Assembly (NCBI GenBank): GCA_001940855.1
Contig: MSGS01000045.1
Span: 52,045 to 116,044, forward strand
Reading direction: 5' to 3'
Length of the DNA stretch: 64,000 nt
DNA from: Christensenellaceae bacterium Phil1
Lineage (GTDB): Bacteria; Bacillota; Clostridia; Christensenellales; CAG-138
Made by a program: the position numbers and the translations under genes. Of the stretch, positions 8,489 to 17,529 are shown one piece after another. Position 1 is the stretch's first letter, and every line of letters begins with the position of its first letter. The notes below the pieces were generated by a model that saw nothing but the letters and a program-made list of their open reading frames with translations, searched no databases and was not told the DNA's origin.

Positions 8489-9973
8489 TTATTTATGGAA
8501 AAGCTTCTTGGTCTGGTATCGCGGTTCGCAGGTCAGATTAACGCCAAGCTTTCTGAATGTTGCCACGTCTACGCCGGAAAGTATAACCGAGGAATGCGCT
8601 TCGCATCCCCTCAGCTTGCTAAGCTGCCGCATGGCAAGGTCCGCCGTGGGGTTTGTTGCCGCGCATATGGAAAGGGCAATAAGTATCTCGTCCGTATGCA
8701 GGCGCGGGTTGTGGTTGCCAAGGTGCTTTATTTTCAGGTCCTGTATAGGCCCAATTATAATCGGGGAAATAAGGTGCATGTCGTCCTTTATTCCGCCCAG
8801 CGCCTTCAGCGCGTTCAGTAGCAGCGCCGCGCTCGCCCCCAGCAGATTGGACGTTTTGCCCGTTATTATCCGCCCGTCCGGCAGCTGCAATGCCGCCGCG
8901 GGCTGTCCCGTGGCCTCCGCCTTTTCAAGGCACTTGGCTATAACCGGCCTGTCCGCCTCCGTCAGCCCCGCCTGGTTCATAAGCAGGCGCAGCTTCTGCA
9001 CCGTGCTTTCGTCCCGCATGCCCTGCCTGTGCTGGCACATTTCGGCATAATAGCGGCGTATTATCTCCTGATTAGATGCTTCGCGGCAGGCTTCGTCGTC
9101 TATTATGCAGCAGCCCGCCATGTTCACGCCCATGTCGGTTGGGGATTTATAGGGGCATTCTCCGTATATCTGCTTAAATATCGCCGCAAGCACGGGGAAT
9201 ATTTCAACGTCCCTGTTGTAATTCACGGCCGTTTCGCCGTATGCTTCCAGGTGGAACGGGTCTATCATGTTCACGTCGTTAAGGTCAGCCGTTGCCGCCT
9301 CATACGCAATGTTTACCGGGTGCTTCAGCGGCAGGTTCCATATCGGGAACGTTTCAAATTTAGCATAGCCCGCCCTTATGCCGCGCTGATGCTCATGATA
9401 AAGCTGGCTCAGGCACACCGCCATCTTTCCGCTGCCCGGTCCCGGCGCGGTAACAACTATCAGCGGCCTGCTGGTTTCTATGTATTCGTCCTTGCCGTAG
9501 CCTTCGGGACTCACTATCAGCTCCACGTTGCTCGGGTAGCCTTCTATCGGATAATGCCTGTATACGCGGATGCCCAGCCCTTCAAGCCGCTGCCGGAACG
9601 CATCGGCAACGCTTTGCCCGCGGTACTGCGTAAGCACCACGCTACCAACATAAAGCCCTATCGCGCGGAATGCGTCAATAAGCCTTAATACGTCCAAATC
9701 ATATGTTATGCCGAGATCCCCGCGAACCTTGTTCTTTTCTATGTCCGATGCATTTATGGCGATAACTATCTCCGCCTTGTCCTTCAGCTGCATAAGCATA
9801 CGCACCTTGCTGTCCGGCTCAAAGCCCGGCAGCACGCGTGACGCATGGTAGTCATCAAACAGCTTGCCGCCGAATTCCAAATACAGCTTGCCGCCAAACT
9901 GGTCTATCCTGCTCAATATATGCTCCGACTGCATAGAAAGGTACTTCGCGTTGTCAAATCCCTGCCTCATCAT
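8489..9973 (-). CDS. DUF1846 family protein
   Basis: 494 residues, matching the usual length of the DUF1846 family found in Firmicutes and other anaerobes. The characteristic start (GFDNAKYLSMQSEHILSRI), a P-loop-like turn APGPGSGKMAVCLSQLYHE at about 170-190 and the MAGCCIIDD stretch are visible. Structures of the family show a nucleotide-binding fold but the biochemical role is not settled. Start is supported by AGGAGGAAA; two consecutive ATG codons exist and the first is reported. It stands alone between a 5' neighbour on the same strand with its own terminator and the CBS gene. Confidence 0.85.
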   Translation of the reverse strand: MMRQGFDNAKYLSMQSEHILSRIDQFGGKLYLEFGGKLFDDYHASRVLPGFEPDSKVRMLMQLKDKAEIVIAINASDIEKNKVRGDLGITYDLDVLRLIDAFRAIGLYVGSVVLTQYRGQSVADAFRQRLEGLGIRVYRHYPIEGYPSNVELIVSPEGYGKDEYIETSRPLIVVTAPGPGSGKMAVCLSQLYHEHQRGIRAGYAKFETFPIWNLPLKHPVNIAYEAATADLNDVNMIDPFHLEAYGETAVNYNRDVEIFPVLAAIFKQIYGECPYKSPTDMGVNMAGCCIIDDEACREASNQEIIRRYYAEMCQHRQGMRDESTVQKLRLLMNQAGLTEADRPVIAKCLEKAEATGQPAAALQLPDGRIITGKTSNLLGASAALLLNALKALGGIKDDMHLISPIIIGPIQDLKIKHLGNHNPRLHTDEILIALSICAATNPTADLAMRQLSKLRGCEAHSSVILSGVDVATFRKLGVNLTCEPRYQTKKLFHK

Positions 9974-10007
9974 TTCCTCCTGAAAAGCTCTCTATTAAAC
10001 AATAAAA

Positions 10008-10030
10008 GGAAGCGGGCTGAGCCTGCTTCC
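10008..10030 (-). terminator. Terminator after the PIG-V-like gene
   Basis: GGAAGCAGG / CCCGCTTCC stem followed on the minus strand by TTTTATTGTTT. Confidence 0.75.
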
Positions 10031-10096
10031 GATGTGCGCCTTTTTTATAGTACAACTATTTGGCGCGGATTTCAAGTGGAAATGAGTCGCTTTTTA

Positions 10097-11473
10097 TCAA
10101 TAAACGTAATGCCCGTTCACATACATGTAAAGATACGCCGTCTGCATCGCTATGCATACCGCCGTCATGGCAATATCCGTGCGCCGTTCGCCGCTTGCAT
10201 TCGCCGCCGCAAACATCAGCGGTATGCACGCCGTAAGGTAGCGCGGGGAGCTCAAAAGCCACGTTGCCCCGCATGCCACCGCAAAATACACAAGGAAATA
10301 CGCCGTGTATGCCGGCCTCAGCTTCTTTGCACCGGTCAGCATCATTATAAGCGCCGCAATGCTCGCCGTAAGATTGGGTATCCAAAGTCCCCACAGTTCG
10401 CCCGTGTTCCCGCGCTGCGCCGCGCGTGCCGCCGCATCCGCCTGCGTTGCCGCCGTTTCAAAGAACAGCCCGAAGCCCTGCGACCAATGCTCCTTTTGAT
10501 ACTTCATGAACGTGAGCGCATTCCCCGTCACGGCATAGTTGATGTAAAGATAGCCTATCAGCCCCAGCGGAACTATCATCAGGCACAGCGCGTTGAGTAT
10601 AAGCGCACGCCTTTCTTCCTTTATCGTGCCTATTCTGTATGCCGTTATAAAATCCTCCGCTATTTCCCAGGCAATAAATACAATTATCAGCCCGCCTACC
10701 GAGCGCGTGAAGCCCGAAAGCGCGCCGAATACGCACGCCCAAAGGTATTGCTTTTTCCGCGTGAAGTATATTGCCGCCGCGCTTAGCATTATGAACAGCG
10801 CCTCACTCATCGGCGCGGTAAGGAAAAACGCCGCCGGAAATACAAGCATGTATTTTACGGCCCTCAGCGCCGCTTCACGCTCCATGTCCAGCGCCGCCGC
10901 TTCATATACGAATACGGCCCCTACTGCCGACGCCGCAGCCGATACAACCATTGCCGATATCAGCGAATTGTTGAATATAAGGTTAAACAGCCATATAGCG
11001 CACGGATAAAACGGGAAGAATACAATATGGAACCGCGGGTCGCCCTCTGTAACGTACCACCGCTCCGCTATGCCAAGATAGCTTGGCGAATCGCTGTGCT
11101 CCCATACGCTTGCAAGCGTGTTCCACATTCCGCCGGGATACGCCCTGCCGTAGCGGTAAAGCAGATATCCTATCAGCAGCGCCGCAATGCGCGTCATCAG
11201 CACAAACAGCACTATCTCGCCCCACGGGTGCCTTCTGCTGCGCCTCAGGCTCCTTGCCCCAAGCAGTTCGTCTGGGCTTAAATGGCCGCCCTTCAGCGCC
11301 GCAAAGGGCCGCGCGCACAGCGCAACGATAAGCGCCGCAAACAGCGCCGCCATTATTCCGCCCGCAATAAGCCCCAACACGGAAGCGTTCCGCGTAAGGC
11401 TTCGCCATATGAATATTATCGATACGAGCGCGGCCGATGCTATGCCCGCCCAAAGCTGCCATTTCTTTTCCAT
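10097..11473 (-). CDS. PIG-V/Gpi18-like membrane mannosyltransferase homologue
   Basis: 458 residues with about ten hydrophobic segments. After two N-terminal helices, a loop carries WEHSDSPSYLGIAERWY, the acidic motif region typical of GT-C enzymes of the PIG-V/Gpi18 type, followed by FFPFYPCAIWLFN. Such proteins use a lipid-phosphate sugar donor to mannosylate or glycosylate lipids or proteins on the outer face of the membrane. The start at 11473 (MEKKWQ) begins at the first ATG; an upstream TTG at 11509 coincides with the putative -35 box and is unlikely. No Shine-Dalgarno sequence precedes the ATG. Substrate unknown. Confidence 0.75.
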   Translation of the reverse strand: MEKKWQLWAGIASAALVSIIFIWRSLTRNASVLGLIAGGIMAALFAALIVALCARPFAALKGGHLSPDELLGARSLRRSRRHPWGEIVLFVLMTRIAALLIGYLLYRYGRAYPGGMWNTLASVWEHSDSPSYLGIAERWYVTEGDPRFHIVFFPFYPCAIWLFNLIFNNSLISAMVVSAAASAVGAVFVYEAAALDMEREAALRAVKYMLVFPAAFFLTAPMSEALFIMLSAAAIYFTRKKQYLWACVFGALSGFTRSVGGLIIVFIAWEIAEDFITAYRIGTIKEERRALILNALCLMIVPLGLIGYLYINYAVTGNALTFMKYQKEHWSQGFGLFFETAATQADAAARAAQRGNTGELWGLWIPNLTASIAALIMMLTGAKKLRPAYTAYFLVYFAVACGATWLLSSPRYLTACIPLMFAAANASGERRTDIAMTAVCIAMQTAYLYMYVNGHYVY

Positions 11474-11480
11474 GCCATAA

Positions 11481-11509
11481 AGTATAGCACAATACCCGCC
11501 CCTCCACAA
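11481..11509 (-). promoter_or_regulatory. Promoter placed for leaderless transcription of the PIG-V-like gene
   Basis: Minus-strand TTGTGG (11509-11504), 17 bases, TATACT (11486-11481). The ATG at 11473 begins eight bases after the -10 box, where transcription should start. Confidence 0.5.
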
Positions 11510-11582
11510 CGCACCATGCAGGAAAAGCCGCGCCTATGGCGAATTTATAGTGTGGATTTTTTGTAAACAGAGGTGATACCCA

Positions 11583-12095
11583 TTGTCCTTTGAACTTGAT
11601 GCGGGCGTGTTCCGCGCCCTTTCGCGCGAAGAAGCGCCCCTTGCCAACGCCCTTGCGGACAGCATAAAGCCCACCTTCAGCCATTGGGACGAAGATTACC
11701 CAACATTGGATATATTTGAGCAGGACGCCGCCGCTGGTGAGCTTTTCGGCTATTTCATCGATAATAAGCTCGTTTCAATAATCGTCGTCACCACCGCCCC
11801 CGAAGAATTTGAGGACGTGCTCGGCGTGCCAGGCGCAAACTGGCCGGACAGCAAGCGCCCGTGCATGCTTTGCCGCCTATGTGTTGACCCCGAATACCGT
11901 CGCCGCGGCATAGGCGAATATATGATGCACCATGCCGAAGCGGAGGCCAAGCGCCGCGGCGCGGATGCGCTTTGGCTGCTTGTCGCCACGGATAATCCCA
12001 CCGCGTTCAATATATATAAGCGCATCGGCTATCGGCTCTGCGGTCAGGCAAATATTTACGATGCGGACTTCTACTGCTGCGCTAAGGATATATAG
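11583..12095 (+). CDS. GNAT-family N-acetyltransferase
   Basis: 170 residues of the GNAT fold. The acetyl-CoA-binding motif A is CVDPEYRRRGIGEYMMHHAE at about residues 100-119, and the C-terminal NPTAFNIYKRIGY segment is characteristic. The start codon is TTG, fixed by AGAGGTGAT eight bases upstream. The acceptor (amino acid, antibiotic, peptide or ribosomal protein) cannot be deduced. Own terminator at 12121. Confidence 0.85.
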   Translation: MSFELDAGVFRALSREEAPLANALADSIKPTFSHWDEDYPTLDIFEQDAAAGELFGYFIDNKLVSIIVVTTAPEEFEDVLGVPGANWPDSKRPCMLCRLCVDPEYRRRGIGEYMMHHAEAEAKRRGADALWLLVATDNPTAFNIYKRIGYRLCGQANIYDADFYCCAKDI

Positions 12096-12120
12096 TCCCG
12101 AATATTGTCCATATTAAGCT

Positions 12121-12158
12121 GCCCTGCCCGCGTTCATCCGCGCAGCAGGGCGTTTTTT
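12121..12158 (+). terminator. Terminator after the acetyltransferase
   Basis: GCCCTGC / GCAGGGC stem with a GC-rich inner part followed by GTTTTTTATT. It slightly overlaps the stop codon of the opposing gene. Confidence 0.8.
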
Positions 12159-12450
12159 ATTGCCTCAGCCTTTCCATGACCGCGCTCAGCCGCGAAAGCT
12201 GCTCCGGCGTGAGCATTGGCGCTATGCGTGCCGCAACGTCGTTCAGCTTCGCTTCGTCTATCATGCCGCTGCTTTTGCCGCGCATCAGTTCCTCCATCAG
12301 CTCGCCTTCGCTTTTGCCGCCATAGTAGTTCATCGCGTCCTCCATGCTTTTCAGCTGTTCAGGATCGGCTGAATTCATGGCGTTCTGCGCCATGCTTTCG
12401 TAGTTCGGCCGCTGCTCTCCCCGTCCGTATCCTCTCAGGTCCCTTTTCAT
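12157..12450 (-). CDS. Small helical protein of unknown function
   Basis: 97 residues, start ATG at 12450 with AGGGAG upstream; a longer frame continuing to 13044 only reads antisense through the opposing gene. The N terminus is basic and disordered (GYGRGEQRPNY), followed by charged amphipathic helices (SADPEQLKSMEDAMNYYGG, SEGELMEELMRG, and a C-terminal stretch with TPEQLSRLSAVMERLRQ). No signal peptide, Cys or membrane segment. It is divergent from, and 117 bases away from, the gene at 12568, which also contains short helices spaced by flexible linkers. No family recognised; the pair may act together. Confidence 0.7.
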   Translation of the reverse strand: MKRDLRGYGRGEQRPNYESMAQNAMNSADPEQLKSMEDAMNYYGGKSEGELMEELMRGKSSGMIDEAKLNDVAARIAPMLTPEQLSRLSAVMERLRQ

Positions 12451-12567
12451 TGCATCATCTCCCTTCAGCCTATTTATATGATGCAACGTCCTCAATGGTT
12501 CGGCTTGGTTCAAAATTCCGCCCTTTTGCATACATTGGAATAGATATATCTTTAAGGGGGGCATATT

Positions 12568-13020
12568 ATGCAGCGCACGCTGAACAATACCATTCCGCAG
12601 CCGCAGCGGGACCGGCAGCAGGGGGCGCAGTATTCCCCCGCGTATACCATGGCTTCCCGCATACGCAATGAACAGGGACGCGACCGCGCGGCCGAATATC
12701 TTGGCGCGATGGAGCCTTTCCTTGCCCCCGGTGAACGCGAGCACATAGCAAAAATGCTGGATATTCCCCTGCCGCAGCGGCAATATACCCCGCCACCGCC
12801 GCAGTATGCTCCCCCGCAGTACGCCCCGCCCCAGCGCCCCGCACAAGGCCCGCAGGCCATGCCCAACCTGGGCGGCATGGGCGATACCATGCAGCTTATG
12901 CAGCTCTTGAGCAGCCTTGGCGGCATGGGCAAAGGCGGCTCCCCGCTTGGCCAATCCGGCGGCGGCATGAATCCGCTTATGCTTGCCCAGCTTTTGGGCA
13001 ATATGATGGGGAGGCGCTGA
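12568..13020 (+). CDS. Small Pro/Gln/Gly/Met-rich protein of unknown function
   Basis: 150 residues, start supported by AAGGGGGGC. Three parts are visible: a helical N-terminal half with RDRAAEYLGAMEPFLAPGER and HIAKMLDIPLP; a Pro/Gln/Tyr linker containing the repeated YAPPQ unit at about 72-95; and a Gly/Met/Leu-rich tail with MQLMQLLSSLGGMG and MLAQLLGNMMG. No secretion signal. The Met- and Gly-rich tail resembles low-complexity, possibly self-associating proteins, but this is inference. Divergent partner of the gene at 12450. No family recognised. Confidence 0.7.
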   Translation: MQRTLNNTIPQPQRDRQQGAQYSPAYTMASRIRNEQGRDRAAEYLGAMEPFLAPGEREHIAKMLDIPLPQRQYTPPPPQYAPPQYAPPQRPAQGPQAMPNLGGMGDTMQLMQLLSSLGGMGKGGSPLGQSGGGMNPLMLAQLLGNMMGRR

Positions 13021-13040
13021 TCCTCCCCATTGCATATCGG

Positions 13041-13859
13041 TCATTTCTTCTTTTTGCCGCCGTTATGTATCTGCTTTGGCTTATCCCCGTCAAAGAACGC
13101 GGAATCATCCGGCCAGGCATATTTGTCATCCTTCAGCCGCGTATGCGCGCCGTTTGCCTTTGCCGAAGGCTGCGGCAGCTCATTATAATGCTGCTTTATG
13201 TAATATACCTGCATAAGCGCCGCCGCAAGCAGCATTATCCATATCACTATCTTCAGCCATCCGCCCGCGCCGAGCACGGTGCAGATTTCGTTCATGTTAT
13301 AGCACAGTGCGCTCATCACGGCGTATGCTGCCGCGCCTATGTACCATTTGCCGCGCCGCATGGTTATCGCCATGAATATGGCCATCACCGGCTGGAAGAA
13401 TACCATTATTACGGACGGCAGTGTAAGATAGAAGAACTGCCAGCCGTCCGCAGCGGAAATGCCCTGCTGCGCAAGCTGTATGTGCGTCATAACAACGCTC
13501 AGCGCGCGGCTGTACAGCATGGGTATACACATGCCCACGCTTACGCATATCGCTTCCATAAGGCTTATCTCGCCCTTGTAAACCGCCTTGTATATAGCAT
13601 ACAGCGCCATCGCTTCCACCGCGCCCAGCAGTATCCAGCGTATCGCGGCTGCCCAACCCGTCTGCAAAAAGGCTATCCCGCCGTCCTCATAAAGCAGCAG
13701 CACCGCCGCGCTTATTACGGACGATGCAAGTATGGCCGTTATGCCTGCGCCAAGCGGCTTCATCAGTTTAACGCTTGAACGGTGCACCACCACCAGCGCC
13801 GCAACGGGTATGCACATAAAAAGCACGGTCAAAACAATAGCAAGTATTGCAAAAAACAT
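13041..13859 (-). CDS. Multi-spanning membrane protein of unknown function
   Basis: 272 residues with about seven hydrophobic helices (residues 1-25, 38-57, 68-90, 100-118, 140-165, 172-190, 202-222) and a hydrophilic Lys-rich C-terminal tail of about 45 residues. The topology resembles the YhfC/PrsW group of intramembrane-protease relatives, but I see no HExxH or paired Glu/His motif, so I do not assign activity. Start supported by GGAGAG. It sits just downstream of the ribosomal superoperon terminator, in the place where truA or ecfA genes often occur. Confidence 0.7.
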   Translation of the reverse strand: MFFAILAIVLTVLFMCIPVAALVVVHRSSVKLMKPLGAGITAILASSVISAAVLLLYEDGGIAFLQTGWAAAIRWILLGAVEAMALYAIYKAVYKGEISLMEAICVSVGMCIPMLYSRALSVVMTHIQLAQQGISAADGWQFFYLTLPSVIMVFFQPVMAIFMAITMRRGKWYIGAAAYAVMSALCYNMNEICTVLGAGGWLKIVIWIMLLAAALMQVYYIKQHYNELPQPSAKANGAHTRLKDDKYAWPDDSAFFDGDKPKQIHNGGKKKK

Positions 13860-13900
13860 AATCTCTCCAATGCGTGTTAAATAGTATTGTTATTATATCA

Positions 13901-13938
13901 AAAAATCGGGCCGCTGTGTAAACGGCCCGATAATTTTT
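13901..13938 (-). terminator. Terminator of the S10-spc-alpha superoperon
   Basis: ATCGGGCCG / CGGCCCGAT nine-bp stem followed on the minus strand by TTTTTTGATAT, 20 bases past the rplQ stop codon. Confidence 0.9.
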
Positions 13939-13956
13939 GTTTATCAGCTTACTTTA

Positions 13957-14448
13957 TCAAACAAGCTCGATAACTGCCATCTCGGTAGCGTCGCCGCGAC
14001 GGGGTCCCAGCTTGTAGATGCGGGTGTAGCCGCCCTTGCGTCCATCGTACTTGGGCGCGATTTCGCGGAACAGCTTCTCAACCACGGGGTTAGGAGTCTG
14101 CTTGGCGCGCTCGGCATACTCGCTCTTGCTCTCCTTGTCCTTCTTGGGCAGGGGAGTGTTGTACAGATAAGCCATCATCTGCCTGCGGGCATGGAGCTTG
14201 GAAGGCATGTCGTTGGTCTTTTCAACCTTGACTATCTGCTGCTTCTCGTTGCGGGTTTCCTTCTCTACGGTAACGGTGTTCTTGTATTCGCTTACGGCAA
14301 GGGTGATCAGCTTCTCAGCTATGGGGCGGATCTCCTTCGCGCGGGCTTCGGTGGTAACGATTTTGCCGTTCCACAGCAGCGCCGTGGTCAGATTGCGCAG
14401 CATTGCGTTGCGGTGATCGCTCGCCTTGCCAAGTTTACGGTTTGGCAT
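13957..14448 (-). CDS. rplQ: 50S ribosomal protein L17 with two insertions
   Basis: 163 residues, while bacterial L17 is usually 110-130. The N-terminal [20 protein letters not shown] and the C-terminal [25 protein letters not shown] are canonical. Between them, about 30 extra charged residues (around 53-82, rich in Lys, Glu and Val) separate EKLITLA from LHARRQ, and a second insertion of about 15 residues (around 98-115) precedes [11 protein letters not shown]. Last gene of the superoperon. L17 sits near the exit-tunnel side of the large subunit, where insertions can be tolerated. Confidence 0.95.
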   Translation of the reverse strand: MPNRKLGKASDHRNAMLRNLTTALLWNGKIVTTEARAKEIRPIAEKLITLAVSEYKNTVTVEKETRNEKQQIVKVEKTNDMPSKLHARRQMMAYLYNTPLPKKDKESKSEYAERAKQTPNPVVEKLFREIAPKYDGRKGGYTRIYKLGPRRGDATEMAVIELV

Positions 14449-14464
14449 TTGTTTTTCCTCCTAA

Positions 14465-15406
14465 TTAGTCTTCGTTGTGACGGAGCGAGAGGCCCAGTCC
14501 AACCAGTTTCTGCTGGACTTCCTCAAGCGACTTACGGCCAAGGTTACGAACCTTCATCATTTCTTCCTCGTTGCGCTGAACAAGCTCTTCAACGGTGTTG
14601 ATGCCTGCGCGCTTGAGGCAGTTGTAGGAACGCACGGACAGGTCAAGCTCCTCTATCGTCATTTCAAGGATCTTTTCCTTCTTGTCCTCTTCCTTTTCAA
14701 CCATTATTTCTACGCCCTGAACATGTTCGGTCAAATTGATGAACAGATACAGATGCTCGGTCAAAATCTTGGCCGCTAAGCTTACCGCCTCGTCCGGACG
14801 AATGGTTTCATCCGTCCAGATTTCAAGCGTCAGCTTATCATAATCGGTTATCTGACCAACACGGGTGTTTTCCACGCGGAAATTCACCTTGCGTATGGGA
14901 GTGAATATGGAGTCAACCGCGATCTGCCCAATAGGCATATCGGGGCGCTTGTTCTTGTCAGCGGAGACGTATCCGCGGCCATGCTCAAGTATAATCTCCA
15001 TCTCAAGCTTGCCGTTGGGGCCAAGGCTGGCAATGTGCAGATCCGGATTCATTATTTCAACGTCCGAATCGGCGGTTATGTCGCCTGCCTTCACCTCGCA
15101 CTCTCCATGAGCGCTGATCGTGACCTTCTTGGGGCCTTCGCTGTGCAGCTTAACGCACAGCTCTTTTATATTGAGCACTATCTCGGTAACGTCCTCGCGA
15201 ACGCCTTCGATGGTAGTGAACTCATGCAGCACGCCGTCTATCCTTATGGCAGAGGCGGCCACGCCGGGCAAGGAGGAAAGCAGCACCCTGCGCAGTGAAT
15301 TGCCAAGGGTGGTGCCGAAGCCGCGTTCCAGCGGCTCCACCACAAAGCGACCATAGCTGTCGGATATTTCCTCGCACTCGATCCTGGGTCTTTCGATTTC
15401 TATCAT
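14465..15406 (-). CDS. rpoA: RNA polymerase alpha subunit
   Basis: 313 residues: N-terminal dimerisation domain (about 1-230, with [21 protein letters not shown] and LLSSLPG) and C-terminal domain (about 245-313, with [20 protein letters not shown] and [11 protein letters not shown]) that contacts UP elements and activators. Normal length and no missing region. Typical position between rpsD and rplQ. Confidence 0.97.
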   Translation of the reverse strand: MIEIERPRIECEEISDSYGRFVVEPLERGFGTTLGNSLRRVLLSSLPGVAASAIRIDGVLHEFTTIEGVREDVTEIVLNIKELCVKLHSEGPKKVTISAHGECEVKAGDITADSDVEIMNPDLHIASLGPNGKLEMEIILEHGRGYVSADKNKRPDMPIGQIAVDSIFTPIRKVNFRVENTRVGQITDYDKLTLEIWTDETIRPDEAVSLAAKILTEHLYLFINLTEHVQGVEIMVEKEEDKKEKILEMTIEELDLSVRSYNCLKRAGINTVEELVQRNEEEMMKVRNLGRKSLEEVQQKLVGLGLSLRHNED

Positions 15407-15462
15407 TTTTCCATCCCCTCTCTTGATGTTTGGTCAGTCGATAAGGGTCGCGGACCGCTTCA

Positions 15463-16092
15463 TTACCTGGAGTAGAACTCGACGATGAGGTTTTCCTCAA
15501 CGGTGAGGTCGATATCGTCGCGCTGGGGCATCTGGGCGATCTTGCCGGTGAGATTCTCACTGTCAAGCTCAAGCCACTTGGGTATGGGCTTGCTGGCGCC
15601 CTGCTCGCGCAGGTCCTTGAAGTTGGCCATGTCGCGGCTGCGCTCGCGCACGGTGATGGTCTGGCCGGGCTTCACAAGATAGGAAGCGATGTCGACCTTC
15701 TGACCGTCTACGCGGATGTGGCCATGGTTAACGAGCTGACGGGCCATGGGACGGCTGGGAGCGAAGCCCAGGCGATACACCACGTTGTCAAGCCTTCTCT
15801 CGAGCAGACACAGCATGTTGTCGCCGGTTATGCCGCGCATGTTGCTGGCCATGTCGTAGTACTTGCGGAACTGGGACTCGCTGATGCCATAGGCACGGCG
15901 GCACTTCTGCTTTTCGCGCAGCTGCAGGCCGTATTCGCTCTGCTTACGCTGCCTGGCCTGGCCATGCTGTCCCGGGGGGGTGTGGCGCTTGATGATAGCG
16001 CACTTTGCTGTGTAGCAACGGTCGCCCTTAAGGAAGAGCTTCTCGCCTTCCCTGCGGCACTGTCTGCAAACGGATTCAGTATATCTTGCCAT
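15463..16092 (-). CDS. rpsD: 30S ribosomal protein S4
   Basis: 209 residues. The N terminus keeps four cysteines (Cys9, Cys12 and two more near 26 and 31), the zinc-binding form. [27 protein letters not shown] is the S4 RNA-binding signature. Bacterial S4 is a primary 16S rRNA binder and in many bacteria represses the operon that contains it, which is relevant to the structured spacer ahead of rpsM. Confidence 0.96.
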   Translation of the reverse strand: MARYTESVCRQCRREGEKLFLKGDRCYTAKCAIIKRHTPPGQHGQARQRKQSEYGLQLREKQKCRRAYGISESQFRKYYDMASNMRGITGDNMLCLLERRLDNVVYRLGFAPSRPMARQLVNHGHIRVDGQKVDIASYLVKPGQTITVRERSRDMANFKDLREQGASKPIPKWLELDSENLTGKIAQMPQRDDIDLTVEENLIVEFYSR

Positions 16093-16104
16093 TTGTCTGT
16101 CTCC

Positions 16105-16512
16105 TTAAACTCTTCTGCGCTTGGGCGGACGGCAACCGTTGTGCGGTATGGGCGTCACGTCCTTTATCATGTTGACCTCAAGGCCTGCGGTCTGGAGGGC
16201 GCGGATGGCGGCCTCACGGCCGGAGCCGGGTCCCTTCACATAGACTTCCACAGTGCGGAGGCCATGTTCCATGGCGGCCTTAGCCGCGGTCTCGCTGGCG
16301 GTCTGCGCGGCGAAAGGAGTGCTCTTCTTGCTGCCCCTGAAGCCGAGTCCGCCGGCGGACGCCCAGGATATGGCGTTGCCCTGCAGGTCGGTGATGGTTA
16401 CCATCGTGTTATTGAAGGAGGAACGGATATGGGCAGCGCCGCGCTCTATGTTCTTCTTTTCGCGGCGTTTGCGGGTACCCGCTTTCTTGACCTTACCTTT
16501 TGCTGCTGCCAT
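16105..16512 (-). CDS. rpsK: 30S ribosomal protein S11
   Basis: 135 residues, with a basic N-terminal tail ([17 protein letters not shown]) and the conserved [34 protein letters not shown] and [13 protein letters not shown] motifs. S11 forms part of the platform near the mRNA exit. Twelve bases upstream of rpsD. Confidence 0.96.
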   Translation of the reverse strand: MAAAKGKVKKAGTRKRREKKNIERGAAHIRSSFNNTMVTITDLQGNAISWASAGGLGFRGSKKSTPFAAQTASETAAKAAMEHGLRTVEVYVKGPGSGREAAIRALQTAGLEVNMIKDVTPIPHNGCRPPKRRRV

Positions 16513-16528
16513 TTTGCATTAACCTCCC

Positions 16529-16897
16529 TTATTTCTTCTTGCCGCCAACCTGACGCTTGGGACCCTTGCGGGTACGGGCGTTCTGCTTGGTGCTCTGGCC
16601 ACGCACGGGCAGGCCCTTACGATGCCTTACGCCGCGGTAGCAGCCGATCTCGATCAGCCTCTTGATGTTCATGGAAGTCTCTCTCCTCAGATCGCCTTCC
16701 ACCTTTATGTTATGGTCGATATAGTCCCTAAGTTTGGCCACATCGGCTTCGCTCAGGTCGCGCACGCGGATGTCAGGATCGACGCCCGTGGCTGCGAGGA
16801 TGTCCGTAGCGGTCTTGCGGCCGATACCGTAAATGTAGGTCAGGCCGATCTCAACCCGCTTGTCTCTGGGCAGGTCCACGCCAGAAATACGTGCCAT
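16529..16897 (-). CDS. rpsM: 30S ribosomal protein S13
   Basis: 122 residues from the ATG at 16897 ([14 protein letters not shown]), which has GGAGGTG upstream; the frame extends 28 codons further without a ribosome binding site. GIGRKTA and the basic C-terminal tail [17 protein letters not shown] are typical. S13 contacts the P-site tRNA and the large subunit. First gene after a 270-base structured spacer. Confidence 0.96.
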   Translation of the reverse strand: MARISGVDLPRDKRVEIGLTYIYGIGRKTATDILAATGVDPDIRVRDLSEADVAKLRDYIDHNIKVEGDLRRETSMNIKRLIEIGCYRGVRHRKGLPVRGQSTKQNARTRKGPKRQVGGKKK

Positions 16898-17167
16898 AAA
16901 GTTTGTACACCTCCGTAAATTTTGGTTCAAATATATATGTACCCGCCGGTTTCCGCGTCGTTTCCTCCGCGGCAGCCGCACCGGCGGCTGTTTCCGCTAT
17001 TAGAAGCCCGCTCCGCACACCGTGGAGCAGATTTCTAATATGTCTGGCGGCGCAATTACCGCCTGACGGAGCCCATAGCGTTGAGCTCGAAACCTTTCGA
17101 AGAGCCGGATGAAATTATCCAGTGTGGCGCTCTCCTTTGTATATCTTCTCGCCTTGGGGCCGTTTGC
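16898..17167 (-). promoter_or_regulatory. Structured spacer between rpmJ and rpsM, possible alpha-operon leader
   Basis: This is the only long gap in an otherwise tight operon. TATTAGAA (16999-17006) and TTCTAATA (17034-17041) enclose a second stem GCTCC / GGAGC, and a separate GGCGG / CCGCC hairpin lies at about 17045-17063. A GC-rich GCCGC/GCGGC region follows at 16971-16990. No reading frame in it looks like a protein. It could be an S4-type autoregulatory leader or an internal attenuator; neither is shown. Confidence 0.45.
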
Positions 17168-17281
17168 TTAGCCCTGCTTCTGCTTATGGCGAGGATTCTC
17201 GCAAATCACCATCACGCGGCCCTTGCGCTTGATGATCTTGCACTTTTCGCAAATGGGTTTGACTGAAGGCCTAACTTTCAT
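17168..17281 (-). CDS. rpmJ: 50S ribosomal protein L36
   Basis: 37 residues read on the minus strand from ATG at 17281 to TAA at 17168: [20 protein letters not shown] and then a tail ending HKQKQG. The CEKC pair, a third Cys (VICEN) and a His make the zinc-binding form. Located between infA and rpsM, as in other Firmicutes. Confidence 0.95.
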   Translation of the reverse strand: MKVRPSVKPICEKCKIIKRKGRVMVICENPRHKQKQG

Positions 17282-17296
17282 TGTTTTATCCTCCCG

Positions 17297-17518
17297 TTAA
17301 TTCTTTGCGCGCCACGTTATGCGGCCGCGCGTAAGGTCATAAGGAGACATTTCAACGGTTACTTTGTCTCCCGGCAAAATGCGTATGAAATTCATGCGCA
17401 GCTTGCCTGAAATATTTGCCAATATCTTGTGCCCGTTTTCGAGCTCTACCTCAAACATCGCGTTGGGGTAAAGGTCTGTGACCAGACCCTCAACCTCGAT
17501 AACATCGGTCTTTGACAA
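17297..17518 (-). CDS. infA: Translation initiation factor IF-1
   Basis: 73 residues, single OB-fold domain: [42 protein letters not shown] and a C-terminal [13 protein letters not shown]-1 occupies the ribosomal A site during initiation. Standard length. Confidence 0.96.
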   Translation of the reverse strand: MSKTDVIEVEGLVTDLYPNAMFEVELENGHKILANISGKLRMNFIRILPGDKVTVEMSPYDLTRGRITWRAKN

Positions 17519-17529
17519 GCTATACCTCC

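Noticed and set aside
12451..13044. N-terminal extension of the 97-residue protein up to 13044
   Set aside because: It would read antisense through the whole divergent gene, while ATG 12450 has a proper AGGGAG.
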